In this document: piece by piece, positions 10,460 through 22,203 of the stretch
How positions within the stretch are numbered: position 1 is the stretch's first letter
Layout of the letters: every line of letters starts with the position of its first letter
Assembly: GCA_007570785.1 (NCBI GenBank)
Contig: ML664175.1
Location: 11,137,441-11,201,440 of the forward strand
DNA from: Antilocapra americana
Lineage: Eukaryota; Chordata; Mammalia; Artiodactyla; Antilocapridae
Reading direction: 5' to 3'
DNA length: 64,000 nt
Made by a program: the position numbers and the translations under genes
The notes under the pieces: model-generated
Seen by the model: only the letters and a program-made list of their open reading frames with translations
Database searches by the model: none
Told to the model about the DNA's origin: nothing

Positions 10460-10730
10460 GGGCTTCCCTGGTGGGTCAGTGGTGAAGAATCTGCCTGTCA
10501 ATGCAGGAGACACGGATTTGATCCTTGGTTTGGGAGTTGTGGCTGAACAACTAAGCCCATGGGCCACAAGTACTGAGGCTGCTTTCTAGAGCCCAGCAGC
10601 TGCAACTACTGAGCCCATACGCCCGACAGCTCCATAAGAGAAGCCACCTCAATGAGAAGGCCTCAAACCACAACTACAGAGAGCCTGGGGGCAACAAAGA
10701 GGACCCAGCACAGCCAAAACACAAAAAGAT
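10460..10730 (+). mobile_element. CHR-2-type tRNA-Glu SINE with 10-bp TSD
   Basis: It starts with the tRNA-related head 'ggcttccctggtgggtcagt' and 'gatttgatccttggtttggg', then continues with the CHR-2 body ('caactaagcccatgggccac', 'gcaactactgagcccatacg', 'agaagccacctcaatgagaa', 'gacccagcacagccaaaac') and a short A-rich tail. AAAGTGCCCT (10450-10459) and AAAGTGTCCT (10731-10740) form the TSD, with one mismatch. Confidence 0.9.
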
Positions 10731-10740
10731 AAAGTGTCCT

Positions 10741-11302
10741 AAACTCCAGGGGATACAAAGCCCTTTTCCAAGGATCACATGGGCACCCTCTCTCAAGCAA
10801 GGGATGCAAAGGACTGAGTCCCCTCCCTCCACTCCAACTACAAGATAGCAACAGCTCCAAAAGATCAGAGTCCACACTCCCATCTCTGTTCCTTCAACTT
10901 GTTTAGACTTTTTTTATTTTGACCTTGTATCTGGTCAACTTGCAGAACTATCTTATTAGCACTAGTAGTTTTATTCTCCTCTTGATTATATTAGTTTTCC
11001 CAGGAATTTCATAATATCTGTGAATAACGATACTGTTAGCTCTTCACTTTTGATCCTCTTGTTTGTTTCTTGCATATTGACTAGGTTCTCCATTACTGTG
11101 TAAACTATCAACATTCTTGATTAGTTCCCAACCTTAAAGGAACACCCTTCACGTAATCTTTCTGGACCCAAGGTTCCCTTCACAGGCTGTACATGACCTC
11201 TGCAGTCACACAGGGCCCCAGGCTTTGCTTAAAGCTTTGCTTTTAGCATCTTTAGATCATAATTTTTTTAATGAGGGAGTCCACATTTTCACATTGCACT
11301 CA
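10741..11302. other. Mostly unassigned; old repeat-like stretch at the right end
   Basis: Nothing recognised up to about 11140. From there to the BovB, 'cacagggccccaggctttgc', 'tagatcataatttttttaat' and 'tccacattttcacattgcac' resemble an old mammalian repeat I cannot name. It appears to resume after the BovB with 'gcaaattacctagctggtcc', which would mean the BovB split it. Confidence 0.35.
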
Positions 11303-12071
11303 TTTCAGTTCAGTCACTCAGTCATGTCCAACTCTTTGCGACCCCATGAACCACAGCATGCCAGGCCTCCCTGTCCATCACCAACTCCTGGAGTCCACCA
11401 AAACCCACGTCCATTGGATCAGTGATGCCATCCAATCATCTTATACTCTGTCATCCCCTTCTCCTCCTGCCCTCAATCTTTCCCAGCATCAGGGTCTTTT
11501 CAAATGAGTCAGCTCTTCGCATCAGGTGACCAAAGTATTGGAGTTTCAGCTTCAACATCAGTCCTTCCAATGAATACTCAGGACTGATCTTTAGGATGGA
11601 CTGGTTGGATCTCCTTGCAGTCCAAGGGATTCTCAAGAGTCTTCTCCAATACCACAGTTCAAAAGCATCAATTCTTCAGCACTCAGCCTTCTTCACCATC
11701 CAACTCTCACATCCATTCATGACCACTGGAAAAACCATAGCCTTGACTAGACAGACCTTTGTTGACAAAGTAATGTCAATGCTTTTTAATATGCTGTCTA
11801 GGTTGGCCTTAACTTTCCTTCCAAGGAGTAAGCGTCTTAATTTCATGGCTGCAGTCACCATCTGCGGTGATTTTGGAGCCCAAAAAAATAAAGTCAGCTA
11901 CTGTTTCCTCATCTATTTGCCATGAAGTGATGCCATGATCTTAGTTTTCTGAATGATGAGCTTTAAGCCAATTTTTTTCACTCTCCTCTTTCACTTTCAT
12001 CAAGAAGCTCATTAGTTCTTCTTCACTTTCTTCCATAAGGGTGGTGTCATCTGCATACCTGACTGCAAATT
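11303..12071 (-). mobile_element. BovB LINE, antisense, 5'-truncated
   Basis: The plus strand starts with the reverse complement of the BovB 3' end ('tcagttcagtcactcagtca') and runs through 'ccaaagtattggagtttcag', 'tctccttgcagtccaaggga', 'catccattcatgaccactgg' and 'ctgcagtcaccatctgcggt' to 'ggtgtcatctgcatacctga'. On the minus strand this is the C-terminal reverse-transcriptase region and 3' UTR. Frames are broken. No convincing TSD. Confidence 0.92.
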
Positions 12072-13224
12072 ACCTAGCTGGTCCTATCTAGAGAACAGTG
12101 GGTGGTGATTATGTAACAAAATCTACAACAATGAAGAGTTACGAAAGTGCAATTTTTCCTAATGGGCATTGTCTTATCCAGTTAGCAAAAGGTCCTATAG
12201 TTGGCATGCCCAAACTGTATATTTATTCTTGCTAGGTGGACTTCTGTATAAACAAGTTGTTTTGTCTTCCAAAAAAAAAAAAAGGTCAGCTTAAGTATGT
12301 TCCAAATGACTTTGACTTTGTGACTGAGCCTAAAACAGTGAGGCCATGAGAAATCAGTTGTTCTTATTTCATCAGAAATCAAGTCATTCCAATCTGGATT
12401 ATCAGAAGAAGATAACCAAGATGGCAAACAAGGAAATCATTACAAAAAACTATTGATCAGAGTCCCTTCTTGAGCCTGAAGCTCTCGCTGATGTTCAATT
12501 AGGGATTAATCATTTGTTCCCATCCCCAAGACCATCACACTGGGCTCTGTGTGCCTTCTTGTGTGCCCTGTTCATAATATTCCTGCGGAAAGCCACTCCA
12601 TGTGCAGGAATCATGCTTACTTCAGTGAATGAGAACGTGGAGATGCACTGGCCCCCAATTCAATGAGGTATGACAGTGTGAGTCCCACAGAAAGGACTGA
12701 AAAGGGTTAGAATTACCCCTCTCACTTCAGCCCACAAACTGGTTTCCAGGCCCAGCCTTGAAGCTTGAGTGTAGATCCCAGACCAGCCTCTCTGGGTCCT
12801 GACATTGTCCTAAGGAGCTAAGATAGCTGGGGATCCATGACTTCTTGGTTGATCAAAGTATTCCCACGTTTGGTGAAGGACTGGAACTGGAGCACTGTTT
12901 GCAGTAAGAAATGAGGGACAAGAAAAACCAAACAAAAAAACTCTGACCTGCCTATAAGATCAATTCGAAGCCTCACCCAAACAGGGGACTAGAGTGCAAG
13001 CTTTATCCCAATGAGGGGAATTGAGGAAGGGGTTTTTTCTTAGCCCAGAAACAAATACTCAGGGGGACATGAAGGTATGTGGGGACCAGACAAGTCTGTG
13101 GCCTGCCAAGGGCAAAACCAGGCCAAGGGCGAGCAGTGGCAGTGAGTCAACCTCAGCTCAATATAGGAAACAACTTTCTACCTGGAGTCTGCTTTAAGCC
13201 AAGCTACTCACATGGCACAGTAAA
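12072..13224. other. No recognised feature
   Basis: Apart from a short poly(A) run near 12275 I see no repeat, gene or regulatory signature. Reading frames are at most 81 codons. Confidence 0.45.
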
Positions 13225-13840
13225 GGGGCTGGAAGCCTTAGCATTTTTAAAAATTGGAATATAACAAAAATTCAGAAAAGTGCACATATAGGTGAAAAGC
13301 TCTTCGAAATTTTATGTAACCCTGAGATGACTACCAGCTCCTCAGCAAGCCCTTCTGGTCAATACTCTCTTCTCAGGGTCACCATTATCACAACTTCTAA
13401 CAGCATCTACAGGTCTGAACTGTTTTGCCTTTCGTATAAATAGACTAGAAATTTCAATTTTTGTGTGTGTGCCTGGATTCTTAGGCCCAATATTGCATCT
13501 GTGAGATTCAGCTGTATTACTGCTGGTGGTTGCAGATGATTCATTCTCAGTATGTGAATCTAGAATTATTTATATACCAAATCTATTTGTTTAATGAGCA
13601 TTTGGGTGGTTTCCAGTTTGGGACGATTGTGAAGAATGCTGTTCTGATTATTCTGATGTGTGTCTTTTGGTGAGTATATACATACTTACTCCTCTTTGGC
13701 AGGAGTGGAATTGCTGGGTTGTAGTGTATGTGTTTCAGTTGATACTGTCAATAGATTCCAGAGTGTTTGTACCAGTTTACACTCCTACCAGAAGTGTAAG
13801 ATAATTTCAAGGCTTTGTCACCCTTGAAATGCTTCTCCTC
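13225..13840 (-). mobile_element. Old L1 (L1M) 3' region, antisense
   Basis: Clear antisense L1M order: 'gtgcacatataggtgaaaag', 'tttgcctttcgtataaatag', 'ctgtgagattcagctgtatt', 'gagcatttgggtggtttcca', 'ggagtggaattgctgggttg', 'gatactgtcaatagattcca' and 'cagtttacactcctaccaga'. No coding capacity. Confidence 0.8.
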
Positions 13841-16009
13841 TTTGCCGTGAGAGGTGTATCTCTGGTGGGGAGTGGGAAGCCCATGCTTTTATTACAAGTC
13901 ACTTATAATGAGCCTCTCACTCAGGAAACTGAGAGATTTGCCAAGAATCAAGATCAATGCAGGAAAGCATTGTGCACCTAAGGGCAAGGAAAGAAGACTG
14001 GGGACAGCAGAAAGACCCGTGAGGCTGCCTTCTGGCCCTGCACCTCACTTGTGGCCCTGAGGTGTCATTCTAGCCGTCAGGTCTATGCCTGGTCTCAGCT
14101 GCTACTCTGTGAAAACCACAAAGTTGGCAGGTGTCCCACAGGATTTGCTCCATCACTGAGCAGAGACCTCGTCTCCTATGTTCCCTGCAGCAGAAGAGAG
14201 AGCAGTGTTGGTGTCCCCATGCCCCCAGGAGGAGGAGAGCCCCCAACTGTGCAGAGCCTCAGTTCCCTCCTCTACTCCAACCTGGTCCACAGACTCATCA
14301 CCAGTGCTCCGTCTTCAACCCCAAAACTGGCCTCCTTCTCTCCTTTTCTTGAAAATAGAAATTATTCTGCACATTTTCTTCCCAAGTCCAAAAATGGGAA
14401 AGAGATGGGAACAGCTAATCTGGTCCAGCTGCTGATTTTGCTACTTAAAAGATTTTTTTTTTTAACAGTAATTCTCTCTTTGGTTTTCCCTCACATCTGT
14501 ACAATCTTCCACCTCCCCACCACTCTCCCCCGTTCCCCATATTCACCCTTTACAAAATCACCCTGACCAGGGTCCAGGAAATGCTTCTTCCTCAGCTGCT
14601 CACAACTGGCATCCACCTAGCTGAGTGGGCTCCTCCTTAGTGGTACCAAGTCCCTCATGCTGGAGTTTTCACCTCTTGCCTTGTGCACATTCTGATTGAA
14701 TCACTGCTGCTACCTGGGAGTTACAGCACATCTCACCCCAGGTGGTGTCCCAGCCTTCTGGCATCACAGTCTTGCTTTTTGAGAAGTATAGATGGTAGGC
14801 AGATGTGACAAGAAAAATCCCCAAATACACAGCCCAAATAACTCACATTGCTTTGTGAATTACCATATGCTAAACTACATTCATACACTCACTCATTTAT
14901 CCCACCCACAGCTCCTGGGCACTTAACTTAGGGCCACCTTGATGTAAGAGGCTGGGGTGGATGCAGACAGCTACTTGCCACATGGCACGCACTGAAGAAG
15001 TTTACGCTGTAGGCTGGTAATAAGGGCATTTTAGGATTTAACACAAACTGAGTCTCTCTGACAGTGAAAAGCGCTTGGGGCACTGACTTTGATCCAGGTG
15101 GTCTCAGCTAGATCACGGTGGGACTGGAGGCACTAACTCCCCCAGGATTCCTAGGCACTCCCTTCCCAAGTGCAGTTCACTACCTGCAGTCAAACTGGTC
15201 AACAGAAAGGAGCAGGGTTTGTGGTCCTACCAGTGCCACCCCAATGTCTGCAGCGGCCGGTGCAGCCTCACTTTCCATCCCCTGCTCTTGCTTCCCTCCC
15301 TGGCAGAGGCAGAGGTGAAGCCACCCCTACTCCTGACCCCACCCCAGGTGACAGTCTCCACTCTCTGCTTCGTAAGGGATTCCACTGCTAGTTTAGTGAC
15401 ATCTCAAATCAAATATAGAAATTTGGACTAGGTGGTAGATGGAATCTTTATCCTCAGATTCTGCATGGGTCTACAATTTAAAGATGCCACGTTTTGTCTA
15501 AGAATGTGGACATTTTTCAGTGTCATTTCTGAAATTTCTTTTAGGAGGCAATTATAAAATCGTGCTTGGCTTAGGCAGTCCCGAGAGGGAATTATCAGGT
15601 CCAGGTTAGATTTCCCTGGAAAGCCTATGGGAAAGGATTTTCTTTAAGAGTATAGAGGTGAAATTATCTCATTTTTGGCTGAAGACAATCTAGTGACAGA
15701 ATTTTTCACATTCTTAGTATGGAGAGCCCTCTGAAGCTTTCAATTTTTCCCCTGGGTCTCTGCTCCAGGACAGGAAGGGGAAAGGAACTCAGAAAGAAAA
15801 GGAAATTGCATGCATGAGGAATTACTAAGGCCACAAACACTGAAGAGGGTAGAGTGCCTTTCTATCTGACTATCTGAAATTATCAGCATCATCCATACTC
15901 AGTATGATGTGTGCCTAATGAATGGATAAGTGAATAAATGAATGACTGAAAATAAATTATGTTATTGTGTTAGAAAAAGCAACAAGAAGAATAAATCCTT
16001 AAAAAGTTT
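13841..16009. other. Long unassigned stretch
   Basis: No transposable element recognised over about 2.2 kb. It contains a 171-codon frame on the plus strand (14051-14566), the longest non-transposon frame in the window. Its peptide starts mixed polar, has a hydrophobic stretch at about residues 126-147 and ends proline-rich. No known domain is visible, it overlaps two other open frames of 73 and 85 codons, and no splice or poly(A) context supports it, so I do not call a gene. Confidence 0.4.
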
Positions 16010-16490
16010 TTTTGGTCTAGCTGGTTTCAGGACCTGATGAAACTCAGGTTCTTGATGTCTCACTGTACAAAGAATTCAGTGAGAGACAAAGTATAGGTAA
16101 GAGGTGGGTTTATTTAGAGAGAAACACAGTCCACAGACAGAGTGTGGTCCATATCAGAAGGCAAAAGTGGCCTAAAACAGTCTATTTTGGGTAATGTCCC
16201 CAAAGTGAATGGGGGGACAGAAGTGTGTGCCATAACTCCTTGGGTGCCATTAAAAAAGTCTTGCTACCAAAAAACCTTGATGATATAATTGTTCCACACG
16301 ATTGTATAAGCTCCTTGAGAGTTGGTAATGAAGGAGTTCATGGACTGACAGTGGTCTGCAGTTGAGTAACACTGGTCTGGACAATCCTCTTGTCACAGTC
16401 ATACAGGACAGTTGGTCTCAACTGCAGTTAAATTCCTAGGTGTGATCCCCTTTGACAGAGAAGCCTTGCTATCTTCTGAGAATGATGGAT
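16010..16490 (-). mobile_element. ERV LTR (class I-like), antisense, partial
   Basis: On the minus strand the segment shows LTR order. An AATAAA signal (TTTATT at 16109-16114 on plus) is preceded by the 'ccacactctgtctgtggact' block and followed by 'ctctcactgaattctttgta' and 'gagacatcaagaacctgag', a U5 type common in gammaretrovirus-like LTRs. The left end may be TGGTCTAG at about 16013; the right end is unclear. No internal viral region is attached. Confidence 0.55.
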
Positions 16491-16496
16491 GTGTTG

Positions 16497-16660
16497 AGAG
16501 TGATTCTTCGCCTTGACTGTACACCAAAATCACCTGGGAAACCTTCAAAAGGGGGCTTTTGATTTGGTTGGGTTGGGTAATGGCCTGGGCATTTGAGAGT
16601 TTCTAGGTTCTCAGGTGACTGTAACATGCAGCCAAGGTTGAAGACCACTTCTCTTACTAT
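16497..16660 (+). mobile_element. MER5A-type hAT (Charlie) nonautonomous DNA transposon
   Basis: Diverged MER5A order: a 'gtgattcttcgccttgactg' head, 'accaaaatcacctgggaaac', 'ctgggcatttgagagtttct', 'aggttctcaggtgactgtaa' and a tail 'ttgaagaccacttctc' that mirrors the head. It is not autonomous and has no frame. Confidence 0.6.
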
Positions 16661-16664
16661 AGAT

Positions 16665-16852
16665 TAGTGGTTGTTCAACATTAATGTGTGTAAGAATTAT
16701 TTAAAGAGCTTGTGTGAAATGTATTGTTGAACACCAGGGCCAAAGATTCTGATGCAGTAGGATCATGGAAACGGCACTTTTAAAAAACAATTAGCCCAAG
16801 AGATTTTGATGTATTAATAAGTGGACCACAATAGTTTGAAGAGCACTGCTTT
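16665..16852 (+). mobile_element. MER5A-type element, second copy next to the first
   Basis: It begins 'tagtggttgttcaacattaa', has the diagnostic middle 'aaagattctgatgcagtagg', and ends 'ggaccacaatagtttgaaga' plus 'gcactgct', an inverted version of its head. It lies a few bases from the previous copy, in the same orientation. Confidence 0.7.
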
Positions 16853-16969
16853 AAATAATTTTCTGGACTGGTTAGAGTAGGTAGGCTGGTATACGCAAAG
16901 ATTTGAAGAGACACAATGGTTCAGATTTTGAAGCCACATCAAAATTTGCTTCCTTTCCTTTCCAGAGGA

Positions 16970-17697
16970 TCTCAACCATGTTGCATTCTTGGAGGGAATG
17001 TCAATTGATACAGCCACTGTGGAGAAGAGTAAGGAGATTCCTTTAAAAACTACAAAAAGAAAACCTACCATAAACCCAGCAACCCCACTACTGGGCATAT
17101 AACCTGAGAAAACAAAATTGAAAAAGACACTTGTACCCCAGTGTTCTTAGCAGCACTATTTACAATAGCTAGGAAGCATCCTAGATGTCCACCCTAAAGA
17201 AGTTGTGGTACACATATACAATAGAACATTGCTCAGCCATAAAAAGGAATGCATTTGAAGTAGTTCTAGTGAGGTAGATGAACCTAGAACCTGTTACACA
17301 GGGTGAAGTAAGTCAGAAAGAGAAAAACAGATTTTGTATATGAACACACATGTGCAGAATCTAGAAAAATGGTACTGATGAACGTATTTGCAAGGCAGGA
17401 ATAGAGACATATACATAGAGAACAGATTTTGGACACGGTACAGGAAGGAGAGGATGGGATGAACTGAGAGAGGAGCACTGACGTATATACATTACCATGT
17501 GTAAAACAGATAGTGGGAAGCTTCTATATATTATGGGGAGCTCAACCCAGTGCTCTGTGACAATCTAGAGGGGTGGGATGAGATAGGGGGTGGGGGAGAG
17601 GTTCAGGAGCAGGGAGGACATATGGAGGTACTAGTGGCTGCTTCATGTCATATGGCAGAAGCCAATACAATATTGTAAAGCGATTATCCTCCTGCTT
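16970..17697 (+). mobile_element. L1 3' end (ORF2 end and 3' UTR)
   Basis: Sense L1: 'cagccactgtggagaagagt', 'ccagcaaccccactactggg', 'gcagcactatttacaatagc', 'ctcagccataaaaaggaatg', 'agtaagtcagaaagagaaaa', then a ruminant 3' UTR with 'ggggagctcaacccagtgct' and '...caatattgtaaagcgattat'. There is no long poly(A). Frames are lost. Confidence 0.9.
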
Positions 17698-18374
17698 ACT
17701 GGGGTTAGCAGATACCTTTGCCTGTGAACTTGTCAATCTAATATTGTTAAGACTCTGTTTTATTTCATGTGGATGTCTGTGCCTCTGCACTCTCAAATCA
17801 TCTTTCTGTGCTTAGCCTAAAAGGAAATGATTCACTATAGGTCCAAGATAGCTGAGGCCAGGCTTAGAGGCAGCCAGGTCCAATCACAATGGCATTATGA
17901 CGGAAGAGGCATCCGCAACTAGCCTTTGTACATTGCAGAGCTATTTTACTAGCTGTGTGACTTTATAATGATAGCAGACAAAAGACATCCTTGATCAAGA
18001 TGAGGTTGTTTATTTCTGCAAAGGTTCTCATCATGAGCCAGGCTTTGCTTAGCTGGTTTAGGAAATTTAAAGTCAGAGAGAGAGAGAAAATGAATCTCAT
18101 TGATAAACACACTGAAGTCAAGGTGGTCTTGAAACAGGAAACACATTCTTATTAACACAGAGAACCTAGGTCCTGGTAATTTACCTCCTTAGGTCAGTAC
18201 GCGTGTGCCTGTGGGTGGCTACAAATTCAGGCCCAAAATGAGGATATTGTTAATGTTTAGAGGGACAAGGTCCCTGGGGACCAGTCCTCTAAACATTAGC
18301 AAAAAGTACATGTTCTCTGGGGACTGGTCCTCTAAACATTAGCCCACTCCACTGAAACACCTGAAGTCTGAATG
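17698..18374. other. Unassigned apart from a fold-back
   Basis: No repeat family recognised. A short GA-rich run ('gagagagagag') occurs near 18077. The fold-back at 18251-18343 is listed separately. Confidence 0.45.
18251..18343. repeat. Nested inverted repeat plus 27-bp direct repeat
   Basis: TAATGTTTAGAGG (18251-18263) pairs perfectly with CCTCTAAACATTA (18286-18298). Between them GGTCCC (18269-18274) and GGGACC (18277-18282) pair around a 2-base loop. The right arm, extended to 27 bp (18274-18300), is repeated at 18317-18343 with 25 of 27 bases equal, so the left arm can pair with either copy. No terminator, RNA gene or known repeat is implied by this alone. Confidence 0.85.
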
Positions 18375-18592
18375 CATGCTGCATGCTAAGTCACTTCAGT
18401 CATGTCTCACTCTTTGCAACTCTATGGACTGTAGCCTGCCAGATTCCTCTGACCATGGATTCTCCAGGCAAGAATACTGGAGTGGGTTGCCATGCCCTCT
18501 TCTAGGGGATCTTCCCGATCCAGGGATCAAACTCATGACTCTTAGGTCTCCTGTACTGGCAGGTGGGGTCTTTACCACTAGTGCCAGCTGCG
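18375..18592 (-). mobile_element. Bov-tA SINE, antisense, near full length
   Basis: Antisense order complete from 'ctaagtcacttcagtcatgt' through 'ttctccaggcaagaatactg' and 'ggatcttcccgatccaggga' to the tRNA-derived head, 'ctggcaggtggggtctttac' and 'cactagtgcca'. Confidence 0.9.
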
Positions 18593-19679
18593 AATTTTTT
18601 AAAAAGAGAATTGTGAGTATTAACAGAGTCTTCTCAACGATTTCTGAAATGATATATTTTTAGTGATCTTGAGGTCCTAAATCAACTAAAACTTAGTTAA
18701 ATTCAATACACAACTTCTTTTTATGGAGAACTCTTCCGAAAGTTGGCTATGAATAATTTGGAAGTTCTGATGATTCTGATAGCCCATGGATGTGTTCTGA
18801 TTACCCAGGAAAAACCCACTTTAGTTATATTGTCCTTGTATAATGATTAAAGGTGTTCTCCTTCAATCAAAAGGGTCCTATTTTGGGTGACAACTTGTAA
18901 GGTTGTTTTTTTTTTAAGCAGATCAATGAATATAAGTTTTTGTCTTTTTTTAAGTTTGTAATCACTGAAGTGAGTAATCCACATCAAGAAATAGAAGTGG
19001 TAGATATATTTGTTTAAAAATAACTACTGCAACATTTGAAAAGTTTTAAAAGATGAATTCAATAGGAGTCCAACAATAATTTTTAAAAAATCTCTCAGGA
19101 AGTTAAGACTTTTTGATAGAAACTGTTGACTCTTCTCGGCCTCAATGCCCTTTCACTTGGGGAATCCACACTTGCCAAAGGCCATCAGATAAAACTGTAA
19201 CTGGATCTTATTTTTTTTTAAAAAAAAAAAACAGACTTATTTTTTGAATCTTATAATGAGCATCTACCACCCTAGCTAAGGCAAAAGAGACTCAAATCCC
19301 TTATTCTAGGGAGGGTCCTCAGGAAATGAGGAGATATAAACAAGATGTTCTGCCATGCAACTATTGTCCCTTGAGCAGTGCCTGATCCAAATAAATAAAA
19401 AAATAAATAAGTCTATGTTTTCAGCATCAAGTGGATCAACTAGCAGAACTGTCAGTCCTGCTGCCCAGACTCATCTCTTTTTCTAGCTCATCACTGGGCT
19501 CAGTTTCCAACTCACTTCTAGGTCAACCACATCCAACATGGGAATGATGACTGTGTCAGCAGGCTTCCATATCTAGTGCTCTAGGTGCCACTGAGAGGTG
19601 TGGGAAAGTGGCTGGCCCATCACATCGTTGTCTTCCTCATCAATACGACTTCCCCTTACCTGAGTGTCCACCATAGGAT
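18593..19679. other. No recognised feature
   Basis: AT-rich unassigned sequence. There is a T8A11-like run near 19211-19230 and an (AAAT)n-like run near 19394. No gene signature. Confidence 0.45.
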
Positions 19680-19880
19680 AAGAGCTGTTTCAAACACTCT
19701 ACTTACTTTATACAACCTCATGAGGAGGTACTATTGTAGCCTCCATATGACAGACAAAGAAACTGAGGCACACATATAGGTTAAGCACCTTGTCCAAGTT
19801 TACACAAGTCGTAAGATGTGGAGTCAGGATTCAAAATGAAGAAATCTGATTCCAGAGCTTGTGCTCCTAACCTTTTTCTC
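19680..19880 (+). repeat. MIR SINE remnant
   Basis: Clear sense MIR: 'tacaacctcatgaggaggta', 'catatgacagacaaagaaac', 'tgaggcacacatataggtta', 'agcaccttgtccaagtttac', 'atgtggagtcaggattcaaa' and 'ccagagcttgtgctcctaac'. Confidence 0.8.
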
Positions 19881-20387
19881 CACCTCCACTCTAATTTCAA
19901 TAACAATCTCGATGGCAAATAGCTATTTCTCCTAGCACTGTTTCTCTAGCTACTTTCCCCCTTCCTTTACAGCAAATTCCTGGAACAACATGACAATAAT
20001 TGCTTTTTCCAGTTTCTCTTCTGCCATTTCTTCCTGAATTCTCTCCAATCAGGCATTTACCCTACCACTCCACTAAAATTGTTCCCTTAAAGTAAGTAAT
20101 GATCTCCATGTTGACAGATCCAATGGGAATTCTCAGTTCTCATTTTCCTTGATGAGTCAATAGCCAAGAAGCTGATCACTCCCAGCTCCTTGAAAACCTC
20201 TCTTCATCAGCTGCCAGGGCACCAACTTCCTTACCTCACTGGCCATTCCTCTTCAGCACCTCCTGATTTCCTGATGACACCCTGATACTGGTGTGTTTCT
20301 AGGCACAGTTCCTGGAATTCCTCTCTTGTCTATCTACATTCTTCTTGATGATCTCACTCAATTTTATAGGCTCTTCTGTCCTGGAGA

Positions 20388-20503
20388 CAGGCAAGAATAC
20401 CGGAGTGGGCAGCCATTCCCTTCTCCAGGGGATCTTCCCAGGTTTGACACCTGGTCTCCTGCATTGCAGGCAGATTCTTTACCCTCTGAGCCATCAGGGA
20501 AGC
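20388..20503 (-). mobile_element. Bov-A SINE fragment, antisense, inside L2
   Basis: Antisense Bov-A: 'caggcaagaataccggagtg', 'attcccttctccaggggatc', 'gcattgcaggcagattcttt', 'ctgagccatcagggaagcc'. The distal part of the body is missing. Confidence 0.88.
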
Positions 20504-20880
20504 CTTTCAATTGTCTACACTATAGCATTTGTACCTTCAACCTATATTTTTTTTACCTTGAACTCCAGGCTCTATTATAATCCAAACATCATATGAAAGT
20601 GAGCTCCTGTATGAAACTCAGCAAAAATCCCAATGAAATTTATTTCACCTGCCACCTTCTCTATCTTGTGCAACATGGCATCCACCGCTACCCCTCATCC
20701 AAGCCCTCACCACCTCCTGGCCATATTATTGTAATAGCTTATTAATTGGGCTTCCTGCTTCTGCCCTCATACCCTTTTCAGTCTGTTCTCAACACAGCAA
20801 CCAGAAAGATCCTGTTTAAATGTGAGTCAGATCATGTTACTGCTCTGCTCAAAATAATGCAACAGTTTCTCCTTGCACTG

Positions 20881-21225
20881 TGTGGCAGATTATATTCTCC
20901 AAAGAGAATTTAATCTGCAGTTGTATTTCCTATCCCACATGCTCTTCTTATGACTTTAGAGAAATGGGATTTGTTTTTCTCCTTTGAATCTGGACAGGCT
21001 TATGACTGTGTGGCAAAAGTGATACAAGTAACTGTCAAGGCTTGATCAGCTTTTGAGTCTTCCCAGATTTGAAGTGTGATAAACATCGGGGAAACATCAC
21101 AGGACACAGACAAGCCATCTTCACTATGCCCTGTCCAAATTCCTGACCCACACATACATCAGAATGATTGCTTTATGATACTAAGTTTTCAGGTAGCTTG
21201 TTACACAGCAAAGATAACTAGAACA
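20881..21225 (+). mobile_element. MaLR/ERVL-like solo LTR inside L2
   Basis: It starts TGTGGCAGAT and ends with '...gttacacagcaaagataactagaaca', the tail typical of old MaLR LTRs. Internal blocks 'gtgacttt'-like text, 'caggcttatgactgtgtgg' and 'atgatactaagttttcaggt' agree. The L2 match stops and resumes on either side. The subfamily is not determined. Confidence 0.6.
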
Positions 21226-21539
21226 TTGGGTAAAACCAAAGTGCTTTGCTTATAATAGCTACAAGGTCTCTCATGATCCATTTTTGTTATGGCTCTGACC
21301 TCATCTCCTACCACTCTCCCACTTCTACCCCAGGCTTCCTGGCCTGCTTGCTATTTTTTAATTACACTTAGCAGGTCTCTGCATGGAGGTCTTTATACTT
21401 GTTATTCTCACTGCTTGGAGGTTTCTGCTCCTCCCCTCTGTTATTTTCAGACTTAATCTCTTATCTTCTTCAAATTTCCCTTTTCAGTCTTCCCTGATGT
21501 GCCATTCAGGCTCCAAGATGATGCCAGGTATAGATGCTA

Positions 21540-21997
21540 CCTTGTATCATGCTATGGCATAGTCTACTCCCACAGTGAATAAGACTGGGTCATGTAACCA
21601 ATAAGTTATGGAAGAAATGACAGAATGTGACTTCCAAGGCTCAGTTAAAAAAGACACTGTGGCTTACATCTTGCCTTCTTGGGTCACTCACTCTGGGGGG
21701 AGCCAGTTGCCCTGTCGAGAGAAGACAGGCACAGTTTTATGGAGAGGCCCATACAGTGAGGAACTGACACCTCCTGCCAATAGCCATGAGAGGAAGAGAT
21801 CTCGGAAATGGATTCTCCAGTCTATTCAAGCATTCAGATGACATCTTGATTGCAAACTCATTGAAGATTCCAACCGAGAACTACCCAGCTAAGCTACTAG
21901 TGAATCCTTGACTCTCAAAAATTGTGAAATAATAGATGTTTGTTGTTATAAGCTGCTAAATCCTGGGATAAATTGTTAATCAGAAAAAGATAGCTAA
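21540..21997 (+). mobile_element. MLT1 (MaLR) LTR inside L2
   Basis: Strong sense MLT1C/D-like match: 'gactgggtcatgtaaccaat', 'gtgacttccaaggctcagtt', 'gggtcactcactctgggggg', 'tggagaggcccatacagtga', 'cacctcctgccaatagccat', 'caagcattcagatgacatct', 'aactacccagctaagctact' and 'taatagatgtttgttgttat'. Confidence 0.85.
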
Positions 21998-22005
21998 AGC
22001 AGCTC

Positions 22006-22203
22006 TTTTTGTTGTTGTTTAGTTGCTAAGTCATGACCAAAAGACTGTAGCCCACCAGGCTCCTCTGTTCACGGGATTTCCTAGGCAAGAATAGTGGAGT
22101 GGGTTGTCATTTCCTTCTCTAGGGGATCTTTCTGACCCAGGGATCAAGCCCATGTCTTCTGCATTGGCAGGCAGACTTTACTGCTGAGGCACCAGGGAAG
22201 CCC
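22006..22203 (-). mobile_element. Bov-tA SINE, antisense
   Basis: 'tttagttgctaagtcatgac', 'ctgtagcccaccaggctcct', 'caagaatagtggagtgggtt', 'gggatctttctgacccaggg', 'gcattggcaggcagacttta' and 'gaggcaccagggaagccccc'. It abuts the MLT1 end and separates it from the last L2 piece. Confidence 0.9.

Noticed and set aside
10460..10560. tRNA-like head with A/B-box-like text
   Set aside because: It is the tRNA-Glu-derived head of a CHR-2 SINE, not a tRNA gene; the same holds for all Bov-tA heads in the window.
14051..14566. 171-codon open frame, the longest outside transposons
   Set aside because: No domain, no recognisable homolog, overlaps two other open frames in a stop-poor stretch, and no splice, promoter or poly(A) context. 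A frame this long is expected by chance in 64 kb.
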